From Bacteroidales bacterium (lineage in GTDB: Bacteria; Bacteroidota; Bacteroidia; Bacteroidales; F082), in contig JAKSNA010000009.1 in the NCBI GenBank assembly GCA_024400295.1, positions 1-64,000 of the forward strand: a stretch of 64,000 nucleotides of DNA, read 5' to 3'. Shown in pieces: positions 40,927 through 51,791 of the stretch (its first letter is position 1; every line of letters starts with the position of its first letter). Made by a program: the position numbers and the translations under genes. A model generated the notes under the pieces. That model was not told where the DNA came from. It saw only the letters and a program-made list of their open reading frames with translations, and ran no database searches.

Positions 40927-41832
40927 TTACGCCAAATGTTCTTTAATATAATCCAACATTTTATCGTATTCGTCAATGCTAAACCATTGGTAATCATTGT
41001 TTTTTCTCAACCATGTCATCTGCCTTTTGGCATATTGTCGGGTGTTAATTTTGATTTGCTCAACCGCCTGCTCAAGTGTGGCTTTGCCGTCGAGATATTC
41101 AAACAATTCCTTGTAACCTACTGTGTTTAAACTATTTAGATGTCTTTTGCCGTAAACTGATTTCACTTCATCGAGGAGTCCGAGATTCATCATGCAGTCA
41201 ACACGTTTGTTGATTCTCATTATCAGTTCATCGCGGTCCCAAAGAAGTGCGGTCTTGATGATGTTGAAATCGCGGTCAACGTGTTTGTCTTTGCGGAAAG
41301 TGGAGTAGGGTTTGCCTGTTTGCAGAAAGACTTCGAGGGCGCGTTGCAACCTGCGCGGATTCTGCCGGTCAACAATCTTGAAATATTCAGGATCGGCTTT
41401 TTCAACTTCAGTCTGCAAAGCAAACAACCCGCCTTTCTTGTAAATCTCATTGACTTTGTTTCTTGTTTCTGGAGAAATATCAGGAATCAAATCGAGTCCG
41501 TTGCACACGGCATCGATGAAAAGCCCCGAGCCGCCGGTCATCACAACGATGTCATGTTGTTTAAACAATTCATTTAACAAACATAATACATCATGCTCAT
41601 AATCAGCTACATCATACGATTGCTCGATATTCAGATTGTGAACAAAATAATGCTTCACCTCACTTAATTCTTCTTCAGTCGGTGCTGCTGTTCCAATCGA
41701 AAGTTCCTTGTAAAACTGACGGCTGTCGGCTGAAATGATGACAGTATCAAAGGCTTTCGCGACCTTGATTGCGGTGGCGGTCTTGCCCGATGCCGTCGGT
41801 CCGGCGATGACTATGAGGTGTTTTTTTTTCAA
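40927..41832 (-). CDS. miaA: tRNA dimethylallyltransferase
   Basis: Adds the isopentenyl group to A37 of tRNAs reading UNN codons, including tRNA-Tyr. The 301-residue protein has P-loop GPTASGKT (residues 11-18), the conserved ISADSRQFYKEL block, and NPRRLQRALEVF, as well as QIKINTRQYAKRQMTWLR near the C-terminus. It begins 6 bases after the cca stop and is the third gene of the clpC-cca-miaA operon. Confidence 0.96.
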   Translation of the reverse strand: MKKKHLIVIAGPTASGKTATAIKVAKAFDTVIISADSRQFYKELSIGTAAPTEEELSEVKHYFVHNLNIEQSYDVADYEHDVLCLLNELFKQHDIVVMTGGSGLFIDAVCNGLDLIPDISPETRNKVNEIYKKGGLFALQTEVEKADPEYFKIVDRQNPRRLQRALEVFLQTGKPYSTFRKDKHVDRDFNIIKTALLWDRDELIMRINKRVDCMMNLGLLDEVKSVYGKRHLNSLNTVGYKELFEYLDGKATLEQAVEQIKINTRQYAKRQMTWLRKNNDYQWFSIDEYDKMLDYIKEHLA

Positions 41833-41838
41833 AATGGA

Positions 41839-43308
41839 TTATTTTACAGGAACAGGTCCGTTGTTTTTCACTTCCACATCCGTTTCTGAAATCTCTTTCG
41901 CGACATGAAGTCCGAGTTCGGCGCCTTTCTTCTTCATGAAATCGTATGCCTCGGCGAAATTGTTGCCGATTATTCCGTCAAGGACGGCTTCGCGGATCGC
42001 TGTCTTTATCACTCCGACCTCGCGACCTTCTGGGATGCCGAAAGTTTCCATGATTGCCTCTCCGTTGACGGGCGGCTGCCAGTTGCGCAGATGGTCTTTG
42101 GCCTCAATCTCTTTGAGTTTCTGCCTGACAATCTGGAAGTTATGATGAAAACGCGCTTTCTTTTCTTCGTTCTTCGATGTAATATCTGCATCGCAGAGAA
42201 TCATCAGGGCATCGATGTCATCACCGGCATCAAACAGCAAACGTCTTACTGCTGAATCTGTTACGATGTCCTGGGCGAGAACGATAGGGCGGAGGTGGAG
42301 ATAAACGAGGTTCTGCACGAACTTCATCTTTTCGTTAAGAGGAAGTCTGAAATTTGCAAAAATCTTCGGGACCATCTTTGAGCCTTTCACCTCGTGTCCG
42401 TGGAAAGTCCAGCCGATTTCATTCTCGAAACGTTTTGTCTGCGGTTTTGCGATGTCATGGAGGACGGCGGCCCATCTCAGCCAGAGGTCGCCGCCGCTAT
42501 TTGCCACATTGTCAAGCACTTCCAAAGTGTGATAGAAATTGTCTTTGTGGCCTTTGCCTTCATGCATTTCGACACCTTTCAGCGCGGCCATCTGCGGGAA
42601 AATCACCGGAAGCAGCCCCGATTTGTCGAGGAGCTTGAATCCTATGCTCGGGACGCTCGACATGAGTATCTTGTTCATCTCCTCTGTGACGCGTTCCATT
42701 GATATTATCTTGATTCTCTGAACGTTACGTCTTATTGACTCAAACGACTCGTCGTCTATCCTGAAATGAAGCTGCGTGGCGAAACGAATGGCTCGCATCA
42801 TTCTCAGCGGGTCGTCGGAATATGTCACGTCCGGGTCGAGTGGTGTTCTGATTATCTTGTCTTCAAGGTCCTGCAGTCCGTTGAATGGATCGACAAGTTC
42901 TCCGAAAGTGTCATCGTTCAGGCTGATTGCCAATGCGTTGATTGTGAAGTCACGACGGTTCTGATCATCTTCAAGTGAGCCGTTTTCGCATACCGGTTTG
43001 CGGCTGTCAGGGCTGTACGACTCTTTCCGTGCACCTACGAACTCAATCTCATGGCCATCGACGTTAATCATTGCGGTGCCGAAATGTCCGTAAAACTTAA
43101 CTTCTTTCCTGCCGCTGATTTTCGAGGCAACTTTCTTCGCCAATGCGATGCCGCTGCCGACTGTAACTATATCAATATCATGCGATTCGCGTTTGAGAAG
43201 TATGTCACGGACATAGCCGCCGATGACGTAAGTCTGATAACCCATCTCGCGGCTGCATTCCGCTATAAGTCTGAAAAACCTGTTGTTGATGTTTTCTGAT
43301 AAATTCAT
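41839..43308 (-). CDS. cca: CCA tRNA nucleotidyltransferase with HD domain
   Basis: Adds or repairs the 3' CCA of tRNAs. The 489-residue protein has the class II nucleotidyltransferase head (GGYVRDILLKRESHDIDIV), the RRDFTINALA block, DDPLRMMRAIRFA, and a C-terminal HD phosphohydrolase domain (LHDIAKP, HGHE). The start ATG overlaps the clpC stop by one base (TAATG), indicating coupled translation. The tRNA-Tyr gene in this window does not encode CCA, so such an enzyme is needed. Poly(A) polymerase activity is a less likely alternative. Confidence 0.92.
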   Translation of the reverse strand: MNLSENINNRFFRLIAECSREMGYQTYVIGGYVRDILLKRESHDIDIVTVGSGIALAKKVASKISGRKEVKFYGHFGTAMINVDGHEIEFVGARKESYSPDSRKPVCENGSLEDDQNRRDFTINALAISLNDDTFGELVDPFNGLQDLEDKIIRTPLDPDVTYSDDPLRMMRAIRFATQLHFRIDDESFESIRRNVQRIKIISMERVTEEMNKILMSSVPSIGFKLLDKSGLLPVIFPQMAALKGVEMHEGKGHKDNFYHTLEVLDNVANSGGDLWLRWAAVLHDIAKPQTKRFENEIGWTFHGHEVKGSKMVPKIFANFRLPLNEKMKFVQNLVYLHLRPIVLAQDIVTDSAVRRLLFDAGDDIDALMILCDADITSKNEEKKARFHHNFQIVRQKLKEIEAKDHLRNWQPPVNGEAIMETFGIPEGREVGVIKTAIREAVLDGIIGNNFAEAYDFMKKKGAELGLHVAKEISETDVEVKNNGPVPVK

Positions 43309-45890
43309 TATGCTTCAGGTTCTTCAATTCGTTTAACTTCTTCATTGACAACAGGTTCCGGCAACTCAAGATGTTCGATGGCTGTCACCATATCATCTTT
43401 TTCCTTGTCATAATCAATGACGATCTTATCGCCTTTGAGCATCTTCGTCTTGATGATTTCTTCTGCGAGTACATCCTCCACATATTTCTGGATTGCGCGT
43501 TTGAGCGGTCTGGCACCATATTGTTCGTCCCAGCCTTTCTCAACGATATAATCACGTGCTTTGTCAGTGAGAACCAATGTGTTACCCATATCTCTGACAC
43601 GCTCGTAAACGTTTTTGAGTTCGATGTCGATAATCTTGTTGATGCTTTCTTTGCTCAAAGAGTCGAAAATCACGAGGTCGTCAATACGATTCAGGAACTC
43701 AGGTGCGAACTGCCGGCGCAAGGCGTTTTCGATGATGCTGTGGTCATGAACGCCTTTTGCATCTTTGACTGCCTGCGTGCCGAAACCGACACCCTGTCCG
43801 AAATCCTTGAGCTGACGCGAGCCGATGTTTGAGGTCATTATGACAATGGTGTTCTTGAAATCGACCTTACGGCCAAGAGAATCAGTGAGTTGGCCGTCGT
43901 CAAGGACCTGAAGCATGAGATGGAACACGTCGGGATGTGCTTTTTCTATCTCGTCAAGGAGAACGATGGAGTAGGGCTTGCGGCGCACTTTCTCGGTCAG
44001 CTGACCGCCTTCCTCATATCCGACATATCCGGGAGGCGCTCCGACGAGACGCGACACGGCGAATTTCTCCATGTACTCACTCATGTCGATTCTTATCAAA
44101 GCCTCTTCAGAATCAAAGAGATACTTGGCGAGAACCTTGGCGAGATATGTCTTTCCGACACCTGTCGGGCCGAGGAACATGAACGTTCCGATGGGTCTGT
44201 TCGGGTCTTTGAGTCCTGCGCGGTTGCGGCGGATGGCACGGGCCACTTTCTTGATGGCCTCATCCTGCCCGATGACAGTGCCCTTGAGTTCGTTCTCCAT
44301 GTTCATGAGACGGTCGCCTTCGTTGCGGGCGATGCGCTGCACCGGCACACCCGTCATCATCGCCACGACTTCAGCAACATTCTGTTCTGTAACGACTTCC
44401 TTGTGGTCCTTCAGCTCGTCGTCCCATTCCTTCTTGGCGTGTTCAAGCCTGTCGATGACCTTTTTCTCGCGGTCACGCAACATGCCAGCCTCCTCGAACT
44501 TCTGTTCGGAGATGGCTTTTTTCTTGCCCTCACGGATCTGTTCGAGTTCAGCTTCAAGCTCGTTGATTTCAACCGGCACCTTGATGTTGCTGATATGCAC
44601 CCTCGCTCCGGCCTCGTCCATTGCGTCAATAGCCTTATCGGGAAGACAACGCTCTGATAAATAACGGTTTGTGAGTTTCACGCAAGCCACGATAGCATCG
44701 TCATCATATTTCACAAGATGATGGTCTTCGTACTTGCTCTTGATGTTGTTCAAGATCTGTATTGTCTCTTCCGGTGTCGTCGGCTCCACCAAAATCTTCT
44801 GGAAACGACGTTCGAGCGCACCGTCTTTCTCGATGTACTGTCGGTATTCGTCGAGTGTTGTCGAGCCGATGCATTGCAGCTCGCCTCGGGCCAGCGCCGG
44901 CTTGAACATGTTCGACGCGTCGAGAGAGCCGTTGGCGTTGCCCGCGCCGACGATTGTATGAATCTCATCGATAAACAAAATGATGTCGGGATTCTTCTCC
45001 AACTCATTGAGTATCGACTTCATGCGTTCCTCGAACTGTCCCCTGTACTTGGTGCCTGCCACGACAGACGCGAGGTCGAGCATGACAAGACGTTTGTTGT
45101 AAAGAGTTCTCGGAACCTTATGCTCATTGATTCTTATCGCAAGACCTTCGGCGATTGCCGACTTGCCAACGCCTGGTTCACCTATTAATATCGGATTGTT
45201 TTTCTTTCTGCGGCACAGAATCTGCGCGATGCGTTCCAACTCTCTGTCACGTCCGACGACAGGGTCAAGGCGGCCTTCCTCGGCGGCGCGTGTCAGGTCG
45301 CGTCCGAAGCTGTCAAGGACTGGCGTGTTCGACTTCGAGTTGCTTTTGGGTTTCGGTGTTTCCGTTACTTTTATATCATCATCGTCGTCTTCGTCATCCA
45401 TAAAGATGTTTTTTGGTGTCTCGATCGGCTTCTCATCCTTTGAAACAATGCTTTCAGGCATTATCTTTTTAATCTCTTTTTTGTATTTTTCAAATGTAAC
45501 ACCTTCGTATTCAAGTCTTTGTGAAATAATATTATTGTCATCGTGAAGAATGGCAAGCATGAGATGTTCAGATGTCACTTGGTCGCTGTTAAACTCTTTT
45601 GCGACGAGATATGTGAACTTCAATGCGCGTTCGGCCTGTTTCGTAAGTGGCAAATTGTCGTTGTTTGACGACATTATCGGTGCGGATTTTATCGATGCCT
45701 CAAGTTTTTTCCTGAAGACTTCAATGTCAAGGTCCATGTTTCTCAGGATCTGGACTGCGTTGCTGTCTTTGTCATCAATGATGCCAAGGAAAATGTGCTC
45801 CAAGCCGATGTACGGGTTTCCCATCTTCACGGCTTCTTCATGGCTGTGAAACATTATATCGCGCACTCTTGGTGAAAATTTCTGATCCAT
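43308..45890 (-). CDS. clpC: ClpC AAA+ chaperone/protease ATPase
   Basis: Unfolds proteins for ClpP. The 860-residue protein starting at ATG 45890 ([20 protein letters not shown]) has an N-terminal Clp_N repeat pair (1-145), an acidic linker (about 163-174), ATPase 1 with Walker A GEPGVGKS (237-244), a middle domain with a UVR-like segment ([19 protein letters not shown]), and ATPase 2 with GPTGVGKT and the ClpP-binding-type region. It heads the clpC-cca-miaA operon, an unusual pairing of proteolysis with tRNA maturation. The promoter is at 45912-45919; the longer frame's ATG 45926 lies upstream of it. Confidence 0.95.
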   Translation of the reverse strand: MDQKFSPRVRDIMFHSHEEAVKMGNPYIGLEHIFLGIIDDKDSNAVQILRNMDLDIEVFRKKLEASIKSAPIMSSNNDNLPLTKQAERALKFTYLVAKEFNSDQVTSEHLMLAILHDDNNIISQRLEYEGVTFEKYKKEIKKIMPESIVSKDEKPIETPKNIFMDDEDDDDDIKVTETPKPKSNSKSNTPVLDSFGRDLTRAAEEGRLDPVVGRDRELERIAQILCRRKKNNPILIGEPGVGKSAIAEGLAIRINEHKVPRTLYNKRLVMLDLASVVAGTKYRGQFEERMKSILNELEKNPDIILFIDEIHTIVGAGNANGSLDASNMFKPALARGELQCIGSTTLDEYRQYIEKDGALERRFQKILVEPTTPEETIQILNNIKSKYEDHHLVKYDDDAIVACVKLTNRYLSERCLPDKAIDAMDEAGARVHISNIKVPVEINELEAELEQIREGKKKAISEQKFEEAGMLRDREKKVIDRLEHAKKEWDDELKDHKEVVTEQNVAEVVAMMTGVPVQRIARNEGDRLMNMENELKGTVIGQDEAIKKVARAIRRNRAGLKDPNRPIGTFMFLGPTGVGKTYLAKVLAKYLFDSEEALIRIDMSEYMEKFAVSRLVGAPPGYVGYEEGGQLTEKVRRKPYSIVLLDEIEKAHPDVFHLMLQVLDDGQLTDSLGRKVDFKNTIVIMTSNIGSRQLKDFGQGVGFGTQAVKDAKGVHDHSIIENALRRQFAPEFLNRIDDLVIFDSLSKESINKIIDIELKNVYERVRDMGNTLVLTDKARDYIVEKGWDEQYGARPLKRAIQKYVEDVLAEEIIKTKMLKGDKIVIDYDKEKDDMVTAIEHLELPEPVVNEEVKRIEEPEA

Positions 45891-45911
45891 TTTACAATTT
45901 TTTTCGGGCTG

Positions 45912-45919
45912 CAAAGATA
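45912..45919 (-). promoter_or_regulatory. -7 element for clpC operon
   Basis: Minus-strand TATCTTTG followed by CAGCC, 22 bases before ATG 45890. Confidence 0.7.
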
Positions 45920-46010
45920 CAAACAAATTTTGTTTTACGAGGTCATTTGACCCTATTTTAATTTGAATAAAAAATTCGCGCGGCTGTGTGCAACAAATCG
46001 AAAAAATGTG

Positions 46011-46018
46011 TATTTTTG
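46011..46018 (+). promoter_or_regulatory. -7 element for gyrA
   Basis: TATTTTTG about 41 bases before ATG 46059, in the 168-base divergent region shared with clpC. Confidence 0.7.
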
Positions 46019-46058
46019 TAACTTAATTTGTAATCTTAAAATTAAAGGTAAAAGATAA

Positions 46059-48611
46059 ATGGAAGAACAGTTAGAAGGCGAAAGAATCGTACCCATTGGC
46101 ATTGAAGATCACATGAAAACGAGTTACATCGACTATTCGATGTCGGTCATCGTTGCGCGTGCCCTGCCTGATGTCAGGGACGGTCTCAAGCCGGTACACC
46201 GCCGCATTCTATTCGGAATGAACGAAATGGGTGTCTTGTCAAACCGCCCGTACAAGAAATCCGCGAAGGTTGTCGGCGAAGTTTTAGGAAAGTATCACCC
46301 GCATGGTGATTCATCAGTTTACGATGCCATGGTACGTTTGGCCCAGGATTGGAGCATGCGTTATCCTCTCATTGATGGTCAGGGTAACTTCGGCTCCATC
46401 GACGCTGACCCGCCGGCGGCTATGCGTTACACGGAAGCACGTCTCCGCAAGCTCGCGGAGGAGATGCTCGCCGACCTCGACAAAGAGACTGTCGATTTCA
46501 TGAACAACTACGACGACTCGGAGCAGGAGCCGACCGTGTTGCCGGCACTTATCCCGAATCTCCTGGTGAACGGTGCAAGCGGTATCGCCGTCGGTATGGC
46601 AACCAATATGCCGCCTCACAACCTCAGTGAAGTCATCGATGGCATCATCGCATATATCGACAATAACGATATAACAGTCAGCGAGTTAATGGAATACATC
46701 AAGGCTCCTGACTTCCCGACAGGTGGCATCATTTACGGCTACGAAGGTGTCCGTGATGCATTCGAGACAGGCCGCGGACGTATCGTTCTGCGCGCCAACA
46801 CTACCATCGAGGAGCATGGCGGACACGAGCGCATCATCGCCACTTCGGTGCCATACCAGACCAACAAGGCCGAGATGATCAAGCGCACCGCCGACCTAAT
46901 CTCGGAGAAGAAAATCGAGGGCATCGCCGACATCCGCGATGAGTCGGACCGTAACGGCCTCCGCATCGTGTACGAACTAAAACGTGATGCCGTGTCAAGC
47001 GTGGTGCTGAACAAACTGTTCCAATACACCGGACTCCAGAGCTCTTTCAGCGTGAATAACGTCTGCCTCGTCAAAGGCCGTCCTTATACGTTGAACCTCA
47101 AGCAGTTGATTCAGTATTACGTTGAGCACAGACATGAGGTTGTCGTCCGCCGCACACAGCACGACTTGCGTGAGGCCGAGAAACGCGCCCATATCCTCGA
47201 GGGTCTTGCCCGCGCCATTGACATCGTGGATGAGATTATCGCGACAATCCGCGCTTGTAAAGGTGGTTCGCTTGAGGCCAAACAAGCCATCATGGACAAG
47301 TTCGGGTTCGACGACCCGCAGGCAGCCGCTATCGTGGCATACCGCCTCGGACAACTTGCCGGCCTCGAAATCAAGAAGATTATGGACGAACTCGAACAAC
47401 TGCATCAGACAATTCATCATTTGAAAGAGATACTTGCCAACACAAGCATGCAGTTCGACATCATCAAAAACGAGCTTCTTGTCATCAAAGACAAATACGG
47501 CGACGAGAGGAAGACAACCATCGAGCGCACGGCCGATGACTTCAAGATTGAGGACATCATTGCTGACGACGCCGTCGTCGTGACAATCTCACACCTTAAT
47601 TATATTAAGAGGACCAACCTGAGCGAATACCGCCGCCAGAGTAGGGGAGGCAAAGGCTCGAAAGGCTCCGACGCACGCGACGAGGACTTCATCGAACAGA
47701 TTTTCGTCGCGACAAATCACAACTACATGCTGTTCTTCACAGAGAAGGGCAGGTGCTATTGGCTCCGAGTGTTCGAGATCCCAGAAGGCACTAAGTCGAG
47801 CAAAGGCCGCGCGATTCAGAACCTCATCAATATCGACAAGGATGACAATGTCAAAGCCTATATCAATTTGACTGATATAAGTCAGGAATTTGTTGAGAAT
47901 CACTTCCTTACGCTTATCACCAAAAAAGGCATCATCAAGAAGACGACACTTGAGGCTTACTCAAGGCCGCGCTCCACAGGTATCATCGCGCTCGGCATCC
48001 GCGAGGGCGACGAGCTGCTTGAAGCCAAGATGACAAGCGGCAACAGTGAGATACTTATCGCCTTGAAGTCGGGCAGAGCCATCAGATTCCCGGAATCGAC
48101 AGTCAGGCCGATGGGCAGGACAGCTTCGGGCGTCCGCGCGATTTCAATAGATGATAATGACAATGACGAAGTCGTGGGTATGATATGCATCGACAACCCG
48201 CAGACAAACGTACTCGTCGTCTCGGAGAAAGGCTACGGCAAACGTTCGGAACTCGATGAATACCGCATCACCAACAGAGGCGGCAAGGGCGTCAAGACGA
48301 TGAACATCACCGACAAGACCGGACAGCTCGTGGCAATCAAGGATGTCGTCGATGGTGATGACCTTATGATTATCAACAAGTCGGGCATCCTTATCAGAAT
48401 TGCCGTTGATACCTTGAGGGTTATGGGTCGTGCGACACAAGGCGTGCGTCTTATCAACCTCCGCGACAACGATGAGATCGCCGCTGTCACTAAAGTCAAA
48501 GCCGAACATTTTGAAGACGATGAAGAAGAAACAGATGAAAATGCTGACATCACCGAAAATGTAGAAGGTGAGGAGAATAATGACAATACGTTGAACAAAA
48601 CAGAAGAATAA
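46059..48611 (+). CDS. gyrA: DNA gyrase subunit A
   Basis: Breaks and rejoins DNA in the gyrase A2B2 complex that introduces negative supercoils. The 850-residue protein has the catalytic tyrosine at 124 ([10 protein letters not shown]). The quinolone-resistance region [11 protein letters not shown] keeps Ser85 and Asp89, equivalent to E. coli Ser83 and Asp87, so no common resistance substitution is present. The GyrA box reads QSRGGKG, a variant of QRRGGRG. The C-terminal beta-pinwheel is followed by an acidic tail ([12 protein letters not shown]). The TPR gene follows 25 bases later. Confidence 0.97.
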   Translation: MEEQLEGERIVPIGIEDHMKTSYIDYSMSVIVARALPDVRDGLKPVHRRILFGMNEMGVLSNRPYKKSAKVVGEVLGKYHPHGDSSVYDAMVRLAQDWSMRYPLIDGQGNFGSIDADPPAAMRYTEARLRKLAEEMLADLDKETVDFMNNYDDSEQEPTVLPALIPNLLVNGASGIAVGMATNMPPHNLSEVIDGIIAYIDNNDITVSELMEYIKAPDFPTGGIIYGYEGVRDAFETGRGRIVLRANTTIEEHGGHERIIATSVPYQTNKAEMIKRTADLISEKKIEGIADIRDESDRNGLRIVYELKRDAVSSVVLNKLFQYTGLQSSFSVNNVCLVKGRPYTLNLKQLIQYYVEHRHEVVVRRTQHDLREAEKRAHILEGLARAIDIVDEIIATIRACKGGSLEAKQAIMDKFGFDDPQAAAIVAYRLGQLAGLEIKKIMDELEQLHQTIHHLKEILANTSMQFDIIKNELLVIKDKYGDERKTTIERTADDFKIEDIIADDAVVVTISHLNYIKRTNLSEYRRQSRGGKGSKGSDARDEDFIEQIFVATNHNYMLFFTEKGRCYWLRVFEIPEGTKSSKGRAIQNLINIDKDDNVKAYINLTDISQEFVENHFLTLITKKGIIKKTTLEAYSRPRSTGIIALGIREGDELLEAKMTSGNSEILIALKSGRAIRFPESTVRPMGRTASGVRAISIDDNDNDEVVGMICIDNPQTNVLVVSEKGYGKRSELDEYRITNRGGKGVKTMNITDKTGQLVAIKDVVDGDDLMIINKSGILIRIAVDTLRVMGRATQGVRLINLRDNDEIAAVTKVKAEHFEDDEEETDENADITENVEGEENNDNTLNKTEE

Positions 48612-48636
48612 TTGTATAATTAAAAAATCAGAAAAA

Positions 48637-49854
48637 ATGAAAAGATTAGTTTTAACATTAGCGATTGCATTAATTAGTTCATTTGCATTCGCACAGAACA
48701 TTCAGGTTCAGAATGCTTTCAACTTCCAGAAAACCGCAAAGCAATACATTGAACAGGCTGATGCTTTCAAGGTTCAGAACAAAATTGAGAAGGCTGACAA
48801 ACAGATGACTAACGCGAAGTTGGCTCTGCAGAGAGCAAAAGACGCTATCGATGCTGCTTCAACCCATGAAGCAACGATGAATCAAGCAAAGACATGGCAT
48901 TACTATGCAGTGGTTTATTACTATATCGGTGCATATCCGGAATTTGCAAGCATAGACATGGAAGCCAATGCAAAAGTCCTCAGTGCTGTTGAGAAAATCA
49001 GGCAGCTTGACCCCGACTATTACGTTCAGATGGGGCAGGAACTCTCCTCATACGTGAGAAACATCGGCAACGGATTCTATCAGCTCGGCGTTGACAGCTT
49101 TAACAACGGCAACTATGAAGATGCCTGCACGAATTTCCAGAAGGCAGTATCCGCCTCGCAAAAAATTGGTCTCGTTGACGATGCTGCAATGCAAAACCTT
49201 GCATTATGCTACACAAAAACAGAGAAATTCAACGAAGCTGCTCAAGTTTATGAACAGCTTATTAGCAACGGAATAGATGAAGCTAACATCTATTCGGGCC
49301 TTATCAACGCATACAGAGAAGCTGGAAATGGTGAGAAGTCCGTCGAATTCATTAACATTGCAAGAGAAAAATATCCTGAAGATGCTCAGCTTGTCAATGA
49401 TATGATTAACACGTATTTAACACTTCACAGAGAATCGGAGATCATCAATCAGATTTTAGAAATGGCTGAGAAATATCCTGAACAGCCCGTATATTATTTC
49501 ATTCTCGGAACAATCTACGGAAATGAGGAATCAGAACTTTTCAGTATTGAAAATGCACTCGTGTGCTATGACAATGTTATCAAAATTGACGCAAATTATG
49601 TTGACGCATACATCAATGCCGGCAGCATTTTGATTGACCAGGCTGCTGACAAATATAATGAGGCCAACGATCTTCCAATTGACAAAGTCGCAGAATACAA
49701 GAAAATGATGGAAGAAGGCAAGGCTTTCGATGAAAAGGCTCTGCCATACGTCGTGAAAGCATACGAACTCAGTCCGGAACCAGCAATCAAACAGGCACTT
49801 AAGATGTGCTATGTGCGTCTGAAGATGGCTGACAAAGCAGCTGAACTTAATTAA
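48637..49854 (+). CDS. exported TPR-repeat protein
   Basis: A 405-residue protein with a signal peptide (MKRLVLTLAIALISSFAFAQ) and several tetratricopeptide repeats (for example YQLGVDSFNNGNYEDACTNF near 150 and NLALCYTKTEKFNEAAQVYE near 190, then further copies to the end). TPR arrays mediate protein contacts, so a periplasmic scaffold is the most one can say. It lies 25 bases after gyrA and is closed by a strong terminator. Confidence 0.8.
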   Translation: MKRLVLTLAIALISSFAFAQNIQVQNAFNFQKTAKQYIEQADAFKVQNKIEKADKQMTNAKLALQRAKDAIDAASTHEATMNQAKTWHYYAVVYYYIGAYPEFASIDMEANAKVLSAVEKIRQLDPDYYVQMGQELSSYVRNIGNGFYQLGVDSFNNGNYEDACTNFQKAVSASQKIGLVDDAAMQNLALCYTKTEKFNEAAQVYEQLISNGIDEANIYSGLINAYREAGNGEKSVEFINIAREKYPEDAQLVNDMINTYLTLHRESEIINQILEMAEKYPEQPVYYFILGTIYGNEESELFSIENALVCYDNVIKIDANYVDAYINAGSILIDQAADKYNEANDLPIDKVAEYKKMMEEGKAFDEKALPYVVKAYELSPEPAIKQALKMCYVRLKMADKAAELN

Positions 49855-49884
49855 CTTCATATATATATTTTACTCTTTTCTTTT

Positions 49885-49922
49885 GATGGCACAGCCTGAA
49901 AGGTGTTGTGCCATCTTTTTTG
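49885..49922 (+). terminator. terminator of the gyrA-TPR operon
   Basis: GATGGCACA pairs with TGTGCCATC (49885-49893 with 49907-49915), followed by seven T. Confidence 0.9.
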
Positions 49923-50177
49923 TTGACAATTACAGCATATAAAAGAGAACAGGTGTATTTTTCAAATATACTATTTAACATAATGTATATTATTTCTAAA
50001 AATAAACCCTAGTTTGTAAACATTGGTTTACAATATTTAATATGAACAGCGGTCTGATTGGGTCAAATGTTAAAATATGTAAAAAATGTTCAATTATCAA
50101 AATTTTGATTTATATTTGCACCGAGAATTTTTTGGTAAAAACAAAGCGAAAAATTAAATTTATAAAGATATAAGTAT
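49923..50177. promoter_or_regulatory. AT-rich regulatory region before DUF3127 gene
   Basis: No gene is visible. The stretch contains an inverted repeat TTGTAAAC-ATTG-GTTTACAA (50014-50033), a 14-base palindrome ATCAAAATTTTGAT (50096-50109), and the -7 element TATATTTG (50111-50118) 60 bases before ATG 50178. The second palindrome abuts the -7 box and could be an operator. Confidence 0.55.
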
Positions 50178-50606
50178 ATGGAACTCATTGGAAAAGTCGT
50201 ACAGTTAGGAACTTTGACCGAAGGCAACAGCCCGCGCGGTCCGTGGAAAAAACAGGAATTGATAATCGAGACAATTGAAAACTTCCCAAGAAAAATTTGT
50301 GTGATGTGCTGGAATGAGCGCGTCAACGAGGCAAATGGATTCTTTGTCGGCCAGGTTGTCACTATCCAAATTAGCATTGAATCACGCGAGTTCAACGGCA
50401 AATGGTACACAGACGTTCGCGCAATCAGATTTGAACTGAACCAAGGACAGCCTGTTGGACAGCCACAGCCGGCACAACAACCACAGCAGCCTATGCCACA
50501 GACAGTGGCCCAACCACAGCAAAACTTTGGTGGTCAGACACCATTGCCACCTGTAAACGAAGCATATTTCGCCAACTCTGATAATGGCGATGATCTCCCG
50601 TTTTAA
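50178..50606 (+). CDS. DUF3127 protein with SSB-like C-terminal tip
   Basis: A 142-residue protein. Residues 1-90 match DUF3127 (MELIGKVVQLGTLTEGNSPR, then WKKQELIIETIENFP), a small beta-rich domain reminiscent of an OB fold. Residues about 95-125 are a Gln/Pro-rich linker, and the protein ends GDDLPF, like the acidic tip of single-stranded DNA-binding protein that recruits repair enzymes. The layout (OB-like domain, flexible linker, DDLPF) is that of an SSB. DNA binding is inference. It is monocistronic with its own promoter and terminator. Confidence 0.75.
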   Translation: MELIGKVVQLGTLTEGNSPRGPWKKQELIIETIENFPRKICVMCWNERVNEANGFFVGQVVTIQISIESREFNGKWYTDVRAIRFELNQGQPVGQPQPAQQPQQPMPQTVAQPQQNFGGQTPLPPVNEAYFANSDNGDDLPF

Positions 50607-50623
50607 GGTTTAAATAGTAATCA

Positions 50624-50661
50624 AAAAACAGAGTGATTTCAACTGAAGTCACTCTGTTTTT
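50624..50661. terminator. bidirectional terminator between convergent genes
   Basis: AAAAACAGAGTGA pairs perfectly with TCACTCTGTTTTT (50624-50636 with 50649-50661), serving both the DUF3127 gene and the DUF4831 operon. Confidence 0.9.
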
Positions 50662-50667
50662 GCGTTG

Positions 50668-51777
50668 TCATTTCTTTATTCTTACAACCTGTCCTGTATT
50701 GGGATTGAACAAAATTCCGCATCCGTTTATCGGAACTGTCATTGTTTTGCCGAACTGACTGATTTTCAAATTACATTCAGCAAGAACGTCATTACCACAA
50801 TAAATCTTTGTACTCGATGATGCAGGTATCCTGTAAAATAACTTATTGTTGATAATCGGATTTTCTCCGTCAGTATCAACTTTGGTATTACACGCAACAA
50901 TCGGTTCCGCAGTCTCAAACTGAATCTTGATTGCGGTTCCGTTTTTCGATGATGCATTCACAACACCTTCATTTTCAGATATTTTCGCTATTATCACCAT
51001 GCCATTTTTATCTTTGGCTTCAGGTGTTATGTAAAACGCCTTCTTATGTGTATAAATTTCCTCCTTCCCAACAAACAAGCTAACATACTCATTTTCAATA
51101 TTTTTTGTTTTTACCGCCATGTCATTAAGCGTATTGCCATACGACACCTCCTGAAAGCCTGAAACAAGATCTCTATATAGATTTCTTATGTTATTGATAT
51201 TTTCAACAATCTGTTTCGCCTTGTCTTCCTTGGTCAGTTCTTTAGCAGAAACCTCCTCATCCTCGTTTTCTTCCGGTTCATGCTGCGCTCCGATAAAATT
51301 CATAAAATGAACTTCCGATCTGTCTGTTTTACTTAATTCAACATATTGATTTGCAGCCATATAGCTAATATCAGAACCTTCTGTTGAGATTTTGTCACCA
51401 AAAGACCGAATGACTCCATCGTCTGTCATTGAAAACTCCAATGTCCCATGTTCCTTTGACTTTTCATCAAGCCACACACAATATGAAGCATCTGGATCTG
51501 GCTGGCTAAAAACCTGAACATCAACGCCTTGAATTTCATATTTCGTTTTGTTTTCACTTATATAGTCATCAGTGCCAAAAACTGATTTTGCATATTCAGC
51601 GTATGGCCCGACGTAATAATCCGTCTCTTGGACAGTCAATTCCACTTTTAACACGTTACGTGGCAAGAAATAGACCACACCATCACATGTTGATGCGTCT
51701 TTTGTGCTCGAAGTGAAATATTGAGCCTCAGAAAATAATGAAGCAGACATCAGTAGAATTAAAAATATTTTTTTCAT
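50668..51777 (-). CDS. DUF4831 family secreted protein
   Basis: A 369-residue exported protein (signal peptide MKKIFLILLMSASLFSEAQ). The start of the mature part, VVYFLPRNVLKVELTVQETDYYVGPYAEYA, fits DUF4831, a Bacteroidota-specific family without known function. It follows the symporter gene by 14 bases and is the last gene of the gmhA-gmhB-symporter-DUF4831 operon, ending at the bidirectional terminator. Confidence 0.72.
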   Translation of the reverse strand: MKKIFLILLMSASLFSEAQYFTSSTKDASTCDGVVYFLPRNVLKVELTVQETDYYVGPYAEYAKSVFGTDDYISENKTKYEIQGVDVQVFSQPDPDASYCVWLDEKSKEHGTLEFSMTDDGVIRSFGDKISTEGSDISYMAANQYVELSKTDRSEVHFMNFIGAQHEPEENEDEEVSAKELTKEDKAKQIVENINNIRNLYRDLVSGFQEVSYGNTLNDMAVKTKNIENEYVSLFVGKEEIYTHKKAFYITPEAKDKNGMVIIAKISENEGVVNASSKNGTAIKIQFETAEPIVACNTKVDTDGENPIINNKLFYRIPASSSTKIYCGNDVLAECNLKISQFGKTMTVPINGCGILFNPNTGQVVRIKK

Positions 51778-51791
51778 GCTATTGATAATAT

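Noticed and set aside
46299..46325. Quinolone-resistance mutation in gyrA
   Set aside because: The positions equivalent to E. coli Ser83 and Asp87 are Ser and Asp, the susceptible residues.
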